Part shown: piece after piece, positions 33,719-41,923 of the stretch
How positions within the stretch are numbered: position 1 is the first letter of the stretch
Layout: each line of letters begins with the position of its first letter
Made by a program: the position numbers and the translations under genes
From: Lysinibacillus_B sp031181585
GTDB lineage: Bacteria > Bacillota > Bacilli > Bacillales_A > Planococcaceae
Assembly (NCBI RefSeq): GCF_047301505.1
Contig: NZ_CP154840.1
Location: 620,001-684,000 of the forward strand
Length of the DNA stretch: 64,000 nucleotides
Direction: 5' to 3'
Notes under the pieces: model-generated
Databases searched by the model: none
Seen by the model: the letters and a program-made list of their open reading frames with translations, nothing else
Told to the model about the DNA's origin: nothing

Positions 33719-34165
33719 TTAAATTACTTTTTCCATTGCCCGATGAGGTATATAGGCATCTAAAAATTCAGGTGAAGTAACTACATAACCAAGCTTTTCA
33801 TAAAATGGAATAGCATAGCTTTGAGCGTTTAGCTTCAGCTTTTCCCAGCCGTATTCTACAGCGTATTTCTCTACCTGCTCCATGATCAATACACCCAGCC
33901 GCTTGCCGCGGTACTCTTTTAATACGCACACACGCTCAATTTTCCCGACACCAGGGGAGATTTCACGTACACGGGCAGCTGCAATGGTATGATCATCTTC
34001 CTGAACAATGAAATGTGCCGCTGTTTTATCAAATTCATCCAGCTCCAAGTGGAGTGGAACACCTTGTTCCTCGACAAAAACCTTTTTCCGTACATCAAAT
34101 GCCAGTTGTTTTTCTTCTTCAGTAGTAACTAATTTAACAATAAACACGAACTTATTCAGCTCCAC
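33719..34165 (-). CDS. yjcF: GNAT N-acetyltransferase YjcF
   Basis: 148 aa. Acetyl-CoA motif A VCVLKEYRGKRLGVLIMEQVEKYA (R-x-x-G-x-G/L-type loop) and motif B LNAQSYAIPFYEKLGYVV, with the ElaA-like start DVRKKVFVEEQGVPLHLELDEFD. Substrate unknown. GTG start; it overlaps yjcG by 14 bp, and another GTG at 34147 is an alternative start. Order yjcG-yjcF as in Bacillus. Confidence 0.85.
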   Translation of the reverse strand: MELNKFVFIVKLVTTEEEKQLAFDVRKKVFVEEQGVPLHLELDEFDKTAAHFIVQEDDHTIAAARVREISPGVGKIERVCVLKEYRGKRLGVLIMEQVEKYAVEYGWEKLKLNAQSYAIPFYEKLGYVVTSPEFLDAYIPHRAMEKVI

Positions 34166-34667
34166 TCAATCTAAATGTCTCATAAGTCGTCCATGATCCA
34201 TCTTCCAATTGGTACAGAAGGTGGAAACGGTCGATTGTTTCTTTTTCATCTACACCGCTCATACGTAATTGGCCTAAAATGTCATCGTGTTCAGAATCTG
34301 TCATTTTTTGAGCAATCGTAATATGTGGAACGAAGACATGTTTTGGCTTGCCGATTTGCAGTTGCTCCTGGATTTCATTATGAATATTTTCAAGCTGAGG
34401 TGTCGGCTCAATCCGGAAATAGATCGCGTTTGTCGTTGGGAAGAAGGAACTTATACGCGAAGCATGAATTGTTAGTGGGGCAAAGCGCTTAGCGATCTCT
34501 GCAAGCTTCTTTGTAATATCCCCAATCTCTGTTTCATCCGCTTCGAATACGTCCTTCAAAGTCATATGCGGTGTAATCTGCGCATAGTGTGGGTCATAGC
34601 GTTTACGGTAAGTATTCGCTAAATCTTGTAGTTTTTTTGATGGAAATGCAACAATGCCGTACTTCAA
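34152..34667 (-). CDS. yjcG: 2H phosphoesterase YjcG (RNA ligase/CPDase-like)
   Basis: 171 aa. The two H-x-T/S-x motifs are HMTL at 34-37 and HITI near residue 115, the catalytic pair of the 2H phosphoesterase superfamily (2'-5' RNA ligase, cyclic phosphodiesterase). TTG start behind gggaggtaa, protein beginning MKYGIVAFPSKKLQDLAN. Natural substrate unknown. Confidence 0.87.
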   Translation of the reverse strand: MKYGIVAFPSKKLQDLANTYRKRYDPHYAQITPHMTLKDVFEADETEIGDITKKLAEIAKRFAPLTIHASRISSFFPTTNAIYFRIEPTPQLENIHNEIQEQLQIGKPKHVFVPHITIAQKMTDSEHDDILGQLRMSGVDEKETIDRFHLLYQLEDGSWTTYETFRLSGAE

Positions 34668-34751
34668 AGTTCATTACCTCCCGAAAAATCAATTTTCTCT
34701 TCATATTTAGTATAACAGATTGAACAGTCTTTTTCGCAATTGTTGAAAAGA

Positions 34752-35480
34752 TTATCCGAAATTTTCAATCAACGCCCTCTTTAAATCAGGCTTCCAATAC
34801 TTCCAAGTATGATTGCCTGTAAACTCTTCATAAAATGTATCATAACCCATCTCGACCATCATTTTATGCATTTGGCGGTTAGGCGTCAAAAAGTCTTTTT
34901 CCGTTTTATCATGCAGAACCACTTTATCTTCTTCTGTTCCGATCACATGATAAACAGAAAGCTGATCAAACTCCTTGGCTGAGCGCACTTTTTCTATCAC
35001 TAGATCATCTACATAGGGAGAATGAAGAATGGCTTTGCCGAAAATATTCGGATACTTGATGGCTGCAAGCAGTGAGACTGTAGCTGCCATGGAATCACCG
35101 ATCAGCCCGCGATTTGAACCAAGGGCATTTGTCGAGAATTCCCTGTCCAAGTAAGGTACGAGCTCATGTGCTAAAAAGCGTAAGTAAGCTTCATGCTGGT
35201 CACCGGAAGGAATATACTTGCGTTTCCGGTCTTCCACACTTTTGTAAGGAACGCCAACGATGATCAAGTGTTCGATTTCGTAGTCGTCAATCAATTCATC
35301 AGCAAGACGAGGAATACCACCAAGCTGGAAATAGTCTTTTCCGTCTGAAGCGATTAGAATATTATACCTGTATAACGGAGTATAGTTGGCAGGGATATAA
35401 ACCAGCAGCTGCATATGTTCCTGCAGGCATTCACTGTAAAAGTTAACATCTTTGACTGTTCCTTTATCCACATATGTCAC
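34752..35480 (-). CDS. yjcH: Putative esterase YjcH (enterochelin-esterase-like fold)
   Basis: 242 aa. Alpha/beta hydrolase of the D-family: NILIASDGKDYFQLGG, nucleophile elbow GLIGDSMAATVSLLAA, C-terminal His in GNHTWKYWKPDL. Cytoplasmic. The substrate is unknown despite similarity to siderophore esterases. Starts with its own ribosome site (ggagtg) 84 bp upstream of yjcG. Confidence 0.82.
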   Translation of the reverse strand: MTYVDKGTVKDVNFYSECLQEHMQLLVYIPANYTPLYRYNILIASDGKDYFQLGGIPRLADELIDDYEIEHLIIVGVPYKSVEDRKRKYIPSGDQHEAYLRFLAHELVPYLDREFSTNALGSNRGLIGDSMAATVSLLAAIKYPNIFGKAILHSPYVDDLVIEKVRSAKEFDQLSVYHVIGTEEDKVVLHDKTEKDFLTPNRQMHKMMVEMGYDTFYEEFTGNHTWKYWKPDLKRALIENFG

Positions 35481-35668
35481 TCCTTCTCATAGTTGTAACG
35501 AAATTGTATCATATTGAATAATAAAGGTGTAATATGTAGGTAACGTTTGTTCTATTTACGGGTTCAATTAGATGGGAAAGGACTTATTAGAAATAGGATC
35601 CTGTCTCAATTTCTATCTATTGTTTTGAGCCGATTATATATGACTAAATAAAGAAATGGAGATTCCCT

Positions 35669-36250
35669 ATGCAGAATAAGAAACTTCGTGTCCATTCCGA
35701 TGAAGTAGCAGCTGCTACACGTGCGGCTTTAGAACGCCGCGGTGTCACAGTAGAAGCTGTAGCGGACATTGTATATGAAATGCAAAAGCCTTATAACCCT
35801 GGTTTGAAGATTGAGCATTGCATAGAATCAGTAGAACGAGTATTGCTGAAGCGGGAAGTGCAGCACGCTGTTCTCGTTGGGGTAGAACTTGACGAGTTAG
35901 CGGAGAAAAAAATGTTATCTGAGCCGCTGCAGTCGATTGTGGAAAGCGATGAAGGGCTATTCGGTGTTGATGAAACAATTGCACTTGGCTCAGTTTTTAC
36001 CTATGGAAGTATTGCCGTTACAACATTCGGTCATTTGGATAAGCAAAAAATTGGTGTGATTGAAAAGCTTGATACAAAAGCAGGCGGCGGTGTCCATACA
36101 TTTCTTGATGATTTAGTGGCGAGCATTGCAGCCTGTGCTGCTTCTCGTCTTGCACATAGAATGCGGGACTTGGAGGAAGAGGGAGAGACATTTGCAGATG
36201 TACCGCCAGTTGTGCTCGGCCCAAACCCAAAAACAAAACCAGAAGAGTAA
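35669..36250 (+). CDS. yutG: Phosphatidylglycerophosphatase A-like protein YutG
   Basis: 193 aa. PgpA-like domain without the TM anchor of the Gram-negative enzyme: RRGVTVEAVADIVYEMQKPYNPGL, VERVLLKREVQHAVLVGVELDELAE, DEGLFGVDETIALGSVFTYGSIAVTTFG, GVHTFLDDLVASIAACAASRLAH. The conserved Asp pair is present; role in PG synthesis or another phosphate hydrolysis is inferred from the family. Ribosome site atggag. Terminator follows. Confidence 0.85.
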   Translation: MQNKKLRVHSDEVAAATRAALERRGVTVEAVADIVYEMQKPYNPGLKIEHCIESVERVLLKREVQHAVLVGVELDELAEKKMLSEPLQSIVESDEGLFGVDETIALGSVFTYGSIAVTTFGHLDKQKIGVIEKLDTKAGGGVHTFLDDLVASIAACAASRLAHRMRDLEEEGETFADVPPVVLGPNPKTKPEE

Positions 36251-36256
36251 GTGATT

Positions 36257-36288
36257 CGCCATTTGCGTTTTCGTAAATGGCGTTTTTT
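36257..36288 (+). terminator. Terminator after yutG
   Basis: CGCCATTT and AAATGGCG with inner pairing, then T6. Confidence 0.92.
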
Positions 36289-36346
36289 CTAGTTATCGCT
36301 TATGATAAATAGTTGATAGTATATTCAGTGAAGGAGAAGCAATTAA

Positions 36347-37003
36347 ATGAAGCTTAAAGATATTAAAACACTTATCACGAGCGGCACCGTTTTATTGGCG
36401 CTTGCACTATATATGATATTTGGCAATCCTCCCCCGGAAAAGGATGAAAAAGGACAAGAGAAGCAGACAGAATCTGCATTGAATGGCAGTGTGGAAGAGA
36501 GTTCGGCCATTATTCCCTTGGAAGAAGCAGAGAAGGTGACAGGAAACAAGGCAGTGGCCGTTGAATACTTATCTGCAAATGACGGTGATACAATCAGTGT
36601 GCAGATGGATGGAGAGAAAAAACGTGTACGCCTCCTTATGATTGATACACCGGAGATGAATTATAATAAAGGCGAACCAATGCCGTATGCTGAGGATGCA
36701 AAAGCATTTACAATTGATCTATTGGAAAAAGCGGAATCAGTAGAACTGCTTTTTGATAAAGGACCGGAAACAGATCATTACGACCGCTTACTTGCCTATG
36801 TGTATGTAGATGGTGTAATGCTGCAGGAGGAGCTACTGGAAGAAGGCTTGGCAGCAGTCCGCTATGTAAATAAGCCAAACAATTCGCTTGAACAGCATTT
36901 CCTAGATATTCAAGAAGATGCAGAGAAGGAAGGCATCAACATTTGGTCACATGAAGGCTACTTCCAAAAAGACGGCTTCCATGCGGATGCTATACAGAAG
37001 TAG
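36347..37003 (+). CDS. Secreted or membrane-anchored staphylococcal-nuclease-like thermonuclease
   Basis: 218 aa. An uncleaved-looking TM/signal segment (LITSGTVLLALALYMIFG), acidic linker, then an SNase domain (about 70-205). Catalytic residues of staphylococcal nuclease are all present: Arg in VRLLMIDTPE, Glu of the same DTPE, and Arg in DHYDRLLAY; also the conserved KPNNSLEQHF and NIWS. Ca2+-dependent DNA/RNA cleavage outside the cell is expected. Ribosome site gaaggaga. Confidence 0.9.
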   Translation: MKLKDIKTLITSGTVLLALALYMIFGNPPPEKDEKGQEKQTESALNGSVEESSAIIPLEEAEKVTGNKAVAVEYLSANDGDTISVQMDGEKKRVRLLMIDTPEMNYNKGEPMPYAEDAKAFTIDLLEKAESVELLFDKGPETDHYDRLLAYVYVDGVMLQEELLEEGLAAVRYVNKPNNSLEQHFLDIQEDAEKEGINIWSHEGYFQKDGFHADAIQK

Positions 37004-37117
37004 GAAGAAAATTTATCTAATAGAAGATGAATTTTTAAAAGGTTTCTATAAAGGTTTTCTTTATCTATTGACGGCAGCGTCTGGATGCAGTCTATGAGTG
37101 ACTATTTTAAAAAATGG

Positions 37118-37165
37118 AGCTGTACAGAAAGGGAAATATTCTGTACAGCTTCTTTTCTTTTTCTG
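37118..37165. terminator. Bidirectional terminator nuclease / ger operon
   Basis: AGCTGTACAGAA (37118-37129) pairs with 37139-37150. A T-rich tail lies on the plus side and TTTTTT on the minus side just beyond, so it can end both the nuclease gene and the ger operon. Confidence 0.8.
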
Positions 37166-37230
37166 CGTGGTTTAGCTGCATAGATAGAAAAAATAGTTCG
37201 GGAGAATTGCCGGTTATGAATAGATATAAA

Positions 37231-38355
37231 CTACTGAATTGATCCTGTACTTTTAAGAGCGGCCTTTACCGTTACGTTGATTTCCGCACTTTTATAAGCT
37301 TCTTCCCATTCTTTATTACTCATGCGTTTATTGTGAAGTGTTTGAGCCTTATACTGGATCCCAAAACCTAGAGGATCATACCCTTGCTTTACAGTTTTAT
37401 CGAAAAACTCCATTAATTTTTCTTCTGCCTCTGTTTTGAGCAGCTCGTTATAATGCGGCAATAGCTGACTTTTTAAAGCGTTTTTGGATTCTGATATATA
37501 GCCATATAAACTTACTTCTATATCAAGCTTTAAATTGTTATCACTTTGGACTTTCAATTTCTGCTTAGTCTTTGAAGAATCAATTTTTGCAATAAAATAT
37601 TCTCCTTCTTCATTTACCACTAGTTCTGCGGTATTTGCCTTTTGTGACAGCATATTAAAAATTGCTGTATCGAGAAAATCCAGTTCATGAGGTTCTTTGC
37701 CTGTCTCCAATATTAATGACTTGTTAATTTCAAAATGCGAATCCTCTTCATTAATCCTAATAACAGGTAAAATCGGACTAATCCCTTCTTCTTTTAGATT
37801 TCTTCTGAGGTTAAATAAATACGTTGTTACGATATATTGACTCTCTGTTCCATTATCATCAAAATAATTGAATAATTCCGGGTAAGCAGCGGATTCACCT
37901 TGTGGAACCATTTTAATAATTTCTTCAGCAGACGGTCTCCCGACAGCCATCCAGGAAATCATCTGAATATCGGGTCGTCTTATTAAAAAATCCAAAACTT
38001 CCTTGTTTTTATCATCCTTTACTAAGTCTTCACCGAGAACAATCAGTTTGGAATGTCCAAATTCAAGTTCTTTATCGGAATAGGATTCTAATAAGCGAAT
38101 CGCTTCAGATAAGGACTCTCCATTTTGTGTGAGATACGAATACTCAGGTTTCTGTGCCTCTTTAAAAGAGCCGGTGGGTTCATATAATTTTAAGGTGATT
38201 TTGTATGGTTTGTCTGGATTATCCGATTGGTCAATAGCAATCATGGAAACAAAAACATCTTTATCAATATCTTTAAATTCACAGCCTGTAAGAAGAAGGA
38301 GTAATGGTACTAGCAAAAGAAACGCTAGATTAGTTTTAGCTTGCTTGTTTGGCAC
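37231..38355 (-). CDS. gerAC: Germinant receptor lipoprotein, Ger(x)C family
   Basis: 374 aa. Lipobox LLLLTGC (lipidated Cys25), then VSMIAIDQSD and three GerC domains, ending with a long C-terminal helix-rich part (YNELLKTEAEEKLMEFFDKTVKQGYDPLGFG). C subunit of the receptor in the spore inner membrane. Overlaps gerAB by 20 bp; third gene of the operon. Symbol used generically: which germinant it serves cannot be read off. Confidence 0.9.
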   Translation of the reverse strand: MPNKQAKTNLAFLLLVPLLLLLTGCEFKDIDKDVFVSMIAIDQSDNPDKPYKITLKLYEPTGSFKEAQKPEYSYLTQNGESLSEAIRLLESYSDKELEFGHSKLIVLGEDLVKDDKNKEVLDFLIRRPDIQMISWMAVGRPSAEEIIKMVPQGESAAYPELFNYFDDNGTESQYIVTTYLFNLRRNLKEEGISPILPVIRINEEDSHFEINKSLILETGKEPHELDFLDTAIFNMLSQKANTAELVVNEEGEYFIAKIDSSKTKQKLKVQSDNNLKLDIEVSLYGYISESKNALKSQLLPHYNELLKTEAEEKLMEFFDKTVKQGYDPLGFGIQYKAQTLHNKRMSNKEWEEAYKSAEINVTVKAALKSTGSIQ

Positions 38356-39445
38356 CTTTCATCCTCCTTTTGATAAAGAAAAATAAAATGAGCATTAAAG
38401 GAAAAGCAACAATTAAAGTATTATAAAATAGGCTTGTATAACGAAATAATTGATATTCATTCAATTCACGAATAAAATACAGGGGAATTGCAATAAAGAA
38501 TGGAATAGGAAGAAATCTTCCAATGTTTTTCCCCTTATATTTTATATTGTCTAATTTAAACACAAACTTTAAAAACTCCATAGCGACATGCCAGTGAATA
38601 ATAATACTTAGAAAAGCGATGCCTAAATAGAACAATAAGAAAACATACAGAACACGTTCAATGATAAAATAATCCATTCTTAATGAATCGCTTGTGGAAA
38701 TCCATGGATAAACAAGCTCATCAATAGCCTCAAAGCCGTTAAAGCCAATCGGGATAAAATAAGTCGTAAATAACGTAGAGACTGACACAATAGTTATGAT
38801 AATAATTTGTTTCCAGCCAAAGGTTTGTTTCTCAGTAAAGAAACGATTAAAGATAGAAAGATTGACAACTCCCAAAAATAAAAAAAAGCAAGCAGAGAAT
38901 GCATTTAGATTAGGCAATTGATTGACGTATAAAGCGGCTTCCTTTACGAAATCCCATTCCAGGTTTTGACTCGTATATGCCTTGTAAAAGATGAAAAGGA
39001 TTAGTGGGAAGGTGATTAATAGAATGATTTCAACCGTATATAATACTCGGGCGGTTTTCATTAGGGCTCCAAAGATGACAGGAATAATAATTGTCAAACC
39101 GATTTGAATAATAGGCATCTCTGGAGAAAGGTAACGAATAAGAAGAAACGTAAATGTGATTAATGTAATCAATCCCGCAATAAACCACATAACAGCTAAA
39201 AGAAATACAACCGGAAGATGAAACCATCGAGCGGATGTTTTTTGCAGCAGCTCAGGCAGTGCCATGCCAGGGAAGGAATTAAAAAAACGGGTAAAGAGAG
39301 TGATAAGAATAGTACCTGCAACTACCGCCAAGAGCATGGAAGAAACAGCACCTTCCTTATGGAAATGCAAAAGAATAACGGGAACAGAAGCAATAATATT
39401 TGCCACCATATTAATTAAGATTAAGTAATAATAAAACCGGCTCAA
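38336..39445 (-). CDS. gerAB: Germinant receptor permease-like subunit, GerAB family
   Basis: 369 aa, ten predicted TM helices (for example LINMVANIIASVPVILL, PVVFLLAVMWFIAGLITLITFTFLL), the amino-acid-permease-like fold of GerAB/GerBB that binds the germinant. Full length. Overlaps gerAA by 4 bp and gerAC by 20 bp, a tight A-B-C operon. Confidence 0.9.
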   Translation of the reverse strand: MSRFYYYLILINMVANIIASVPVILLHFHKEGAVSSMLLAVVAGTILITLFTRFFNSFPGMALPELLQKTSARWFHLPVVFLLAVMWFIAGLITLITFTFLLIRYLSPEMPIIQIGLTIIIPVIFGALMKTARVLYTVEIILLITFPLILFIFYKAYTSQNLEWDFVKEAALYVNQLPNLNAFSACFFLFLGVVNLSIFNRFFTEKQTFGWKQIIIITIVSVSTLFTTYFIPIGFNGFEAIDELVYPWISTSDSLRMDYFIIERVLYVFLLFYLGIAFLSIIIHWHVAMEFLKFVFKLDNIKYKGKNIGRFLPIPFFIAIPLYFIRELNEYQLFRYTSLFYNTLIVAFPLMLILFFFIKRRMKGAKQAS

Positions 39446-40785
39446 GTCTCACCCTCCATTTTAGGTTTATTTTTCGGGGAAACATATAGCTGCAAATAAG
39501 GTTCGCCAAAACTGTCTATACTGATCAAATACATAATTAATACATATAAACCGAGTGTTAAGCCTGCTAAACCAAATATGCTTGTAATGAATATAAATAA
39601 TAGGCGGACAATTCGTATGGAAAACGCCATTTCATTTACTGGGATGACAAAGGTTGAAATCGCTACTGCCGAAACGATCACGACCATAATATTGGATGCA
39701 AGTGAGGCCTCCGTTACTGCCGTTCCTAAAATTAATCCTCCTACAGTAGTAGCAGTGGCACTAATTGCCTTTGGAAGACGGATACTTGCTTCTAATAGCA
39801 GCTCCATAAAGAACAGCATGAATAACACTTCAAGGAAAGAAGAAAAAGGGACGCCTACCCTGCTGCCGGCAATAGTTAAAGCTAGTTCGGTTCGAAAGAC
39901 CTCGGGAGCAAAGGAAGTAATGCCTACATATAGCCCGGGTAAAAGAAGGCTGATAAACAATCCAATATAACGGAGAATCCTTAAAAATGTTGAAATCATT
40001 ATAGTATGATAATTATCTTCCATAGTAGTCATAAAATCGAAAAAGACAGCGGGTGTAGCCAGCGCTTGTGGGTTTCTATCTAGAACTAAAATTACTTTGC
40101 CGCCCGCAATATTATAGACAATCCGGTCTGGACGCTCCGTCATAATCATTTGGGGAAACAAGGAAAAGCGCCTACCATTCAGAAAATTATTCAACTGAGT
40201 AGTGGATGTAATTACCTGTTTGTCAATATGCTGAAGTCTTTCCCGTATTGCCTCCAATACACCGTTTTTTACTTTTTCACTGTCATAGATAATAGCCACT
40301 TTAGGCTGATTTACTTCTCCTTTTGTTACATATTCAACACATAAGGAAGGTTGCTGATAATTAGAACGAATTACATTGATATTTGTGGAAAGGTTATCAC
40401 TTAGGGCTAATTGAGAACCATGTATCGTTGTTTCAACGGATGTTGCGTTGACTTGATCATTATTAGACAGCTTTACATCAAGCAAATATAATTGATTTTG
40501 CATAAGGATAATAGTATTTCCATCCAGGACCGCTGATCGAATTTGTTCTTTCGATTGACTTTCTTGAAATTGGGGCAACGCCTGTAAGTAGAGCTTAAAT
40601 TGATTTTCTGTCTCCATTTCAAAAAAGGGTTTAATTAGTAATTTTTGAAGCAACTCCTGATCAATAAGAGGCTTAATATAGAATAATAAGGCGTATTTAT
40701 CTTCATATTCTAAGGTTTTTCGTGTTAATTCGTTCGTATCTTTAAACTGCTCATTAATCCATATAATTGTCTCTAACGAAGACAT
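39442..40785 (-). CDS. gerAA: Germinant receptor subunit, GerAA family
   Basis: 447 aa, slightly short for GerAA (about 480): N-terminal soluble domain (1-270) and C-terminal membrane part with TM helices from LRYIGLFISLLLPGLYVGIT. Conserved ExKxR-like core TERPDRIVYNIAGGKVILVLDRNPQALATPAVFFDFMTTMEDNY and the RVGVPFSSFLEVLFMLFFMELLLEASIRLPK stretch identify the family. It forms the oligomeric ion channel of the receptor. Ribosome site gggggagg. Confidence 0.9.
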   Translation of the reverse strand: MSSLETIIWINEQFKDTNELTRKTLEYEDKYALLFYIKPLIDQELLQKLLIKPFFEMETENQFKLYLQALPQFQESQSKEQIRSAVLDGNTIILMQNQLYLLDVKLSNNDQVNATSVETTIHGSQLALSDNLSTNINVIRSNYQQPSLCVEYVTKGEVNQPKVAIIYDSEKVKNGVLEAIRERLQHIDKQVITSTTQLNNFLNGRRFSLFPQMIMTERPDRIVYNIAGGKVILVLDRNPQALATPAVFFDFMTTMEDNYHTIMISTFLRILRYIGLFISLLLPGLYVGITSFAPEVFRTELALTIAGSRVGVPFSSFLEVLFMLFFMELLLEASIRLPKAISATATTVGGLILGTAVTEASLASNIMVVIVSAVAISTFVIPVNEMAFSIRIVRLLFIFITSIFGLAGLTLGLYVLIMYLISIDSFGEPYLQLYVSPKNKPKMEGET

Positions 40786-40822
40786 CTAACCTCCCCCAAT
40801 CATCTATAGTAAGAGTTGTGAA

Positions 40823-40853
40823 TAGAATGTCCCAATTAGTGGAGTGTAATGCA
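40823..40853 (-). promoter_or_regulatory. Candidate sigma-G promoter of the ger operon
   Basis: Minus strand: TGCATT (40853-40848), 18 bp, CATTCTA (40829-40823). The -10 fits CATnMTA fully, the -35 partly. It lies 38 bp from the gerAA start. ger operons are forespore (sigma-G) transcribed. Confidence 0.55.
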
Positions 40854-40953
40854 TGAAAAGAGCTGAAATGTTATGGATTTAAAGTAGTGATGAGTAGTAT
40901 TTATAACAAAATATAATTTTATTTTTATTGTATAAATACTTTATTTTAGCAGG

Positions 40954-40988
40954 AGCACCGTTCTATTGGAGATAGAGCGGTGCTTTTC
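40954..40988 (+). terminator. Terminator-like hairpin upstream of the NEAT gene
   Basis: AGCACCGTTCTAT (40954-40966) pairs with ATAGAGCGGTGCT (40972-40984, one G-U) and is followed by TTTCAC. No plus-strand gene ends before it. The 40786-41130 gap otherwise holds the ger promoter and the Fur box. Confidence 0.6.
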
Positions 40989-41061
40989 ACTATTTCCAGA
41001 AAAATTGTGTCGAAAAGTCAGGAGAATGTGACAATCATGTAAATTTAAATGGAATTCTAAT

Positions 41062-41076
41062 TGAGAATAAATCTTA
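41062..41076 (+). promoter_or_regulatory. Fur box of the haem-uptake locus
   Basis: TGAGAAT-A-AATCTTA matches the Bacillus 7-1-7 Fur core TGAGAAT-N-ATTCTCA at 12 of 14 fixed positions, with ATTCT just upstream extending the palindrome. It is 55 bp before the first NEAT gene; Fur would repress it when iron is ample. Confidence 0.65.
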
Positions 41077-41130
41077 TTTATGGCATTCTAGTAGATGGAA
41101 AACAATTCAGAGGGAGGGAAACGTGACAAA

Positions 41131-41907
41131 ATGAAAAAGATTTTTCCATTACTGGTTCCTGTAATTTTCATGTTATTCCTCGTATTACCGACTACTACTA
41201 GTGCCGCAATCGCTGACGGTACATACAGCGTGAATTACCAGGTAAACAAGCCGGGCAGCAATTCTGCTTCTATGGCAAATGACTATTTTTTAAAACCTGC
41301 TAAGCTAACAGTCAATAACGGTAAGATGAGTATTCAATTAACGATAAAAAACAGCTCCTGGGTGACACAGTTCAATCCACCAGGAGGGGCATCTGTTATC
41401 AGTTCTAATACAGGAGCTGATCAACGAGTTGTTCAATTCAATATCGGTTCATTTAATCCGTTGACAGTTGGGATGAAAATAGACATAGAGGACATCGATT
41501 ACCATCACGCTTATAGCGTAGACTTTGTATTTGATGGTTCTGGTCTTCCTGAAGCAAAGCCGCAGCAGGAAACAGCACCACCAGCAGCTCCTTCCAATAA
41601 TACTACCGAGCCAAAGTCAAATCCATCTCCGTCGTCAGGAAGTAACACTTCTTCAAATAAAGAGCCTGCCACTGCAAGTGGGAAGGCGGATAAAACCTCT
41701 ACAGCTGAACAGTCAAAACCTGTACAGAATGAGGCAGATACTTCGCAAGAAGCAGCACAAAACAAAGACCAACAGGATGCAGCGCAAACTGAAGAGGTAG
41801 AAGTAGAAAATCCCGAGACGAGCGATGCATTGCCACTAGCTTCTCTTGTGGCATTCATGGCAGCTGCAATTATTTTTGTTCGAACAAAGCAAGCAAAAAC
41901 AAATTAA
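41131..41907 (+). CDS. Sortase-anchored NEAT-domain haem-binding protein (IsdC-like)
   Basis: 258 aa. Signal peptide (1-25), one NEAT domain (27-137) with 3-10 helix region SASMANDYF and the haem-ligand motif Tyr124-X3-Tyr128 in DYHHAYSVDF, a long Ser/Pro/Gln/Glu linker (140-225), then NPETS (227-231), TM helix (LPLASLVAFMAAAIIFV) and basic tail RTKQAKTN. NPxT(G/N/S) is the class B sortase signal, and a class B sortase is encoded 4.7 kb downstream. The protein would take haem from the second NEAT protein or the medium and pass it to IsdE. ATG 41131 chosen over an in-frame ATG at 41095 because the signal peptide then begins MKK. Confidence 0.87.
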   Translation: MKKIFPLLVPVIFMLFLVLPTTTSAAIADGTYSVNYQVNKPGSNSASMANDYFLKPAKLTVNNGKMSIQLTIKNSSWVTQFNPPGGASVISSNTGADQRVVQFNIGSFNPLTVGMKIDIEDIDYHHAYSVDFVFDGSGLPEAKPQQETAPPAAPSNNTTEPKSNPSPSSGSNTSSNKEPATASGKADKTSTAEQSKPVQNEADTSQEAAQNKDQQDAAQTEEVEVENPETSDALPLASLVAFMAAAIIFVRTKQAKTN

Positions 41908-41923
41908 TCAGGGGGAATCAAGA

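Noticed and set aside
41511..41858. 115-codon frame antisense to the NEAT linker, with many Cys and Ser
   Set aside because: Arises from the low-complexity Pro/Ser/Gln/Glu linker read backwards; no start signals.
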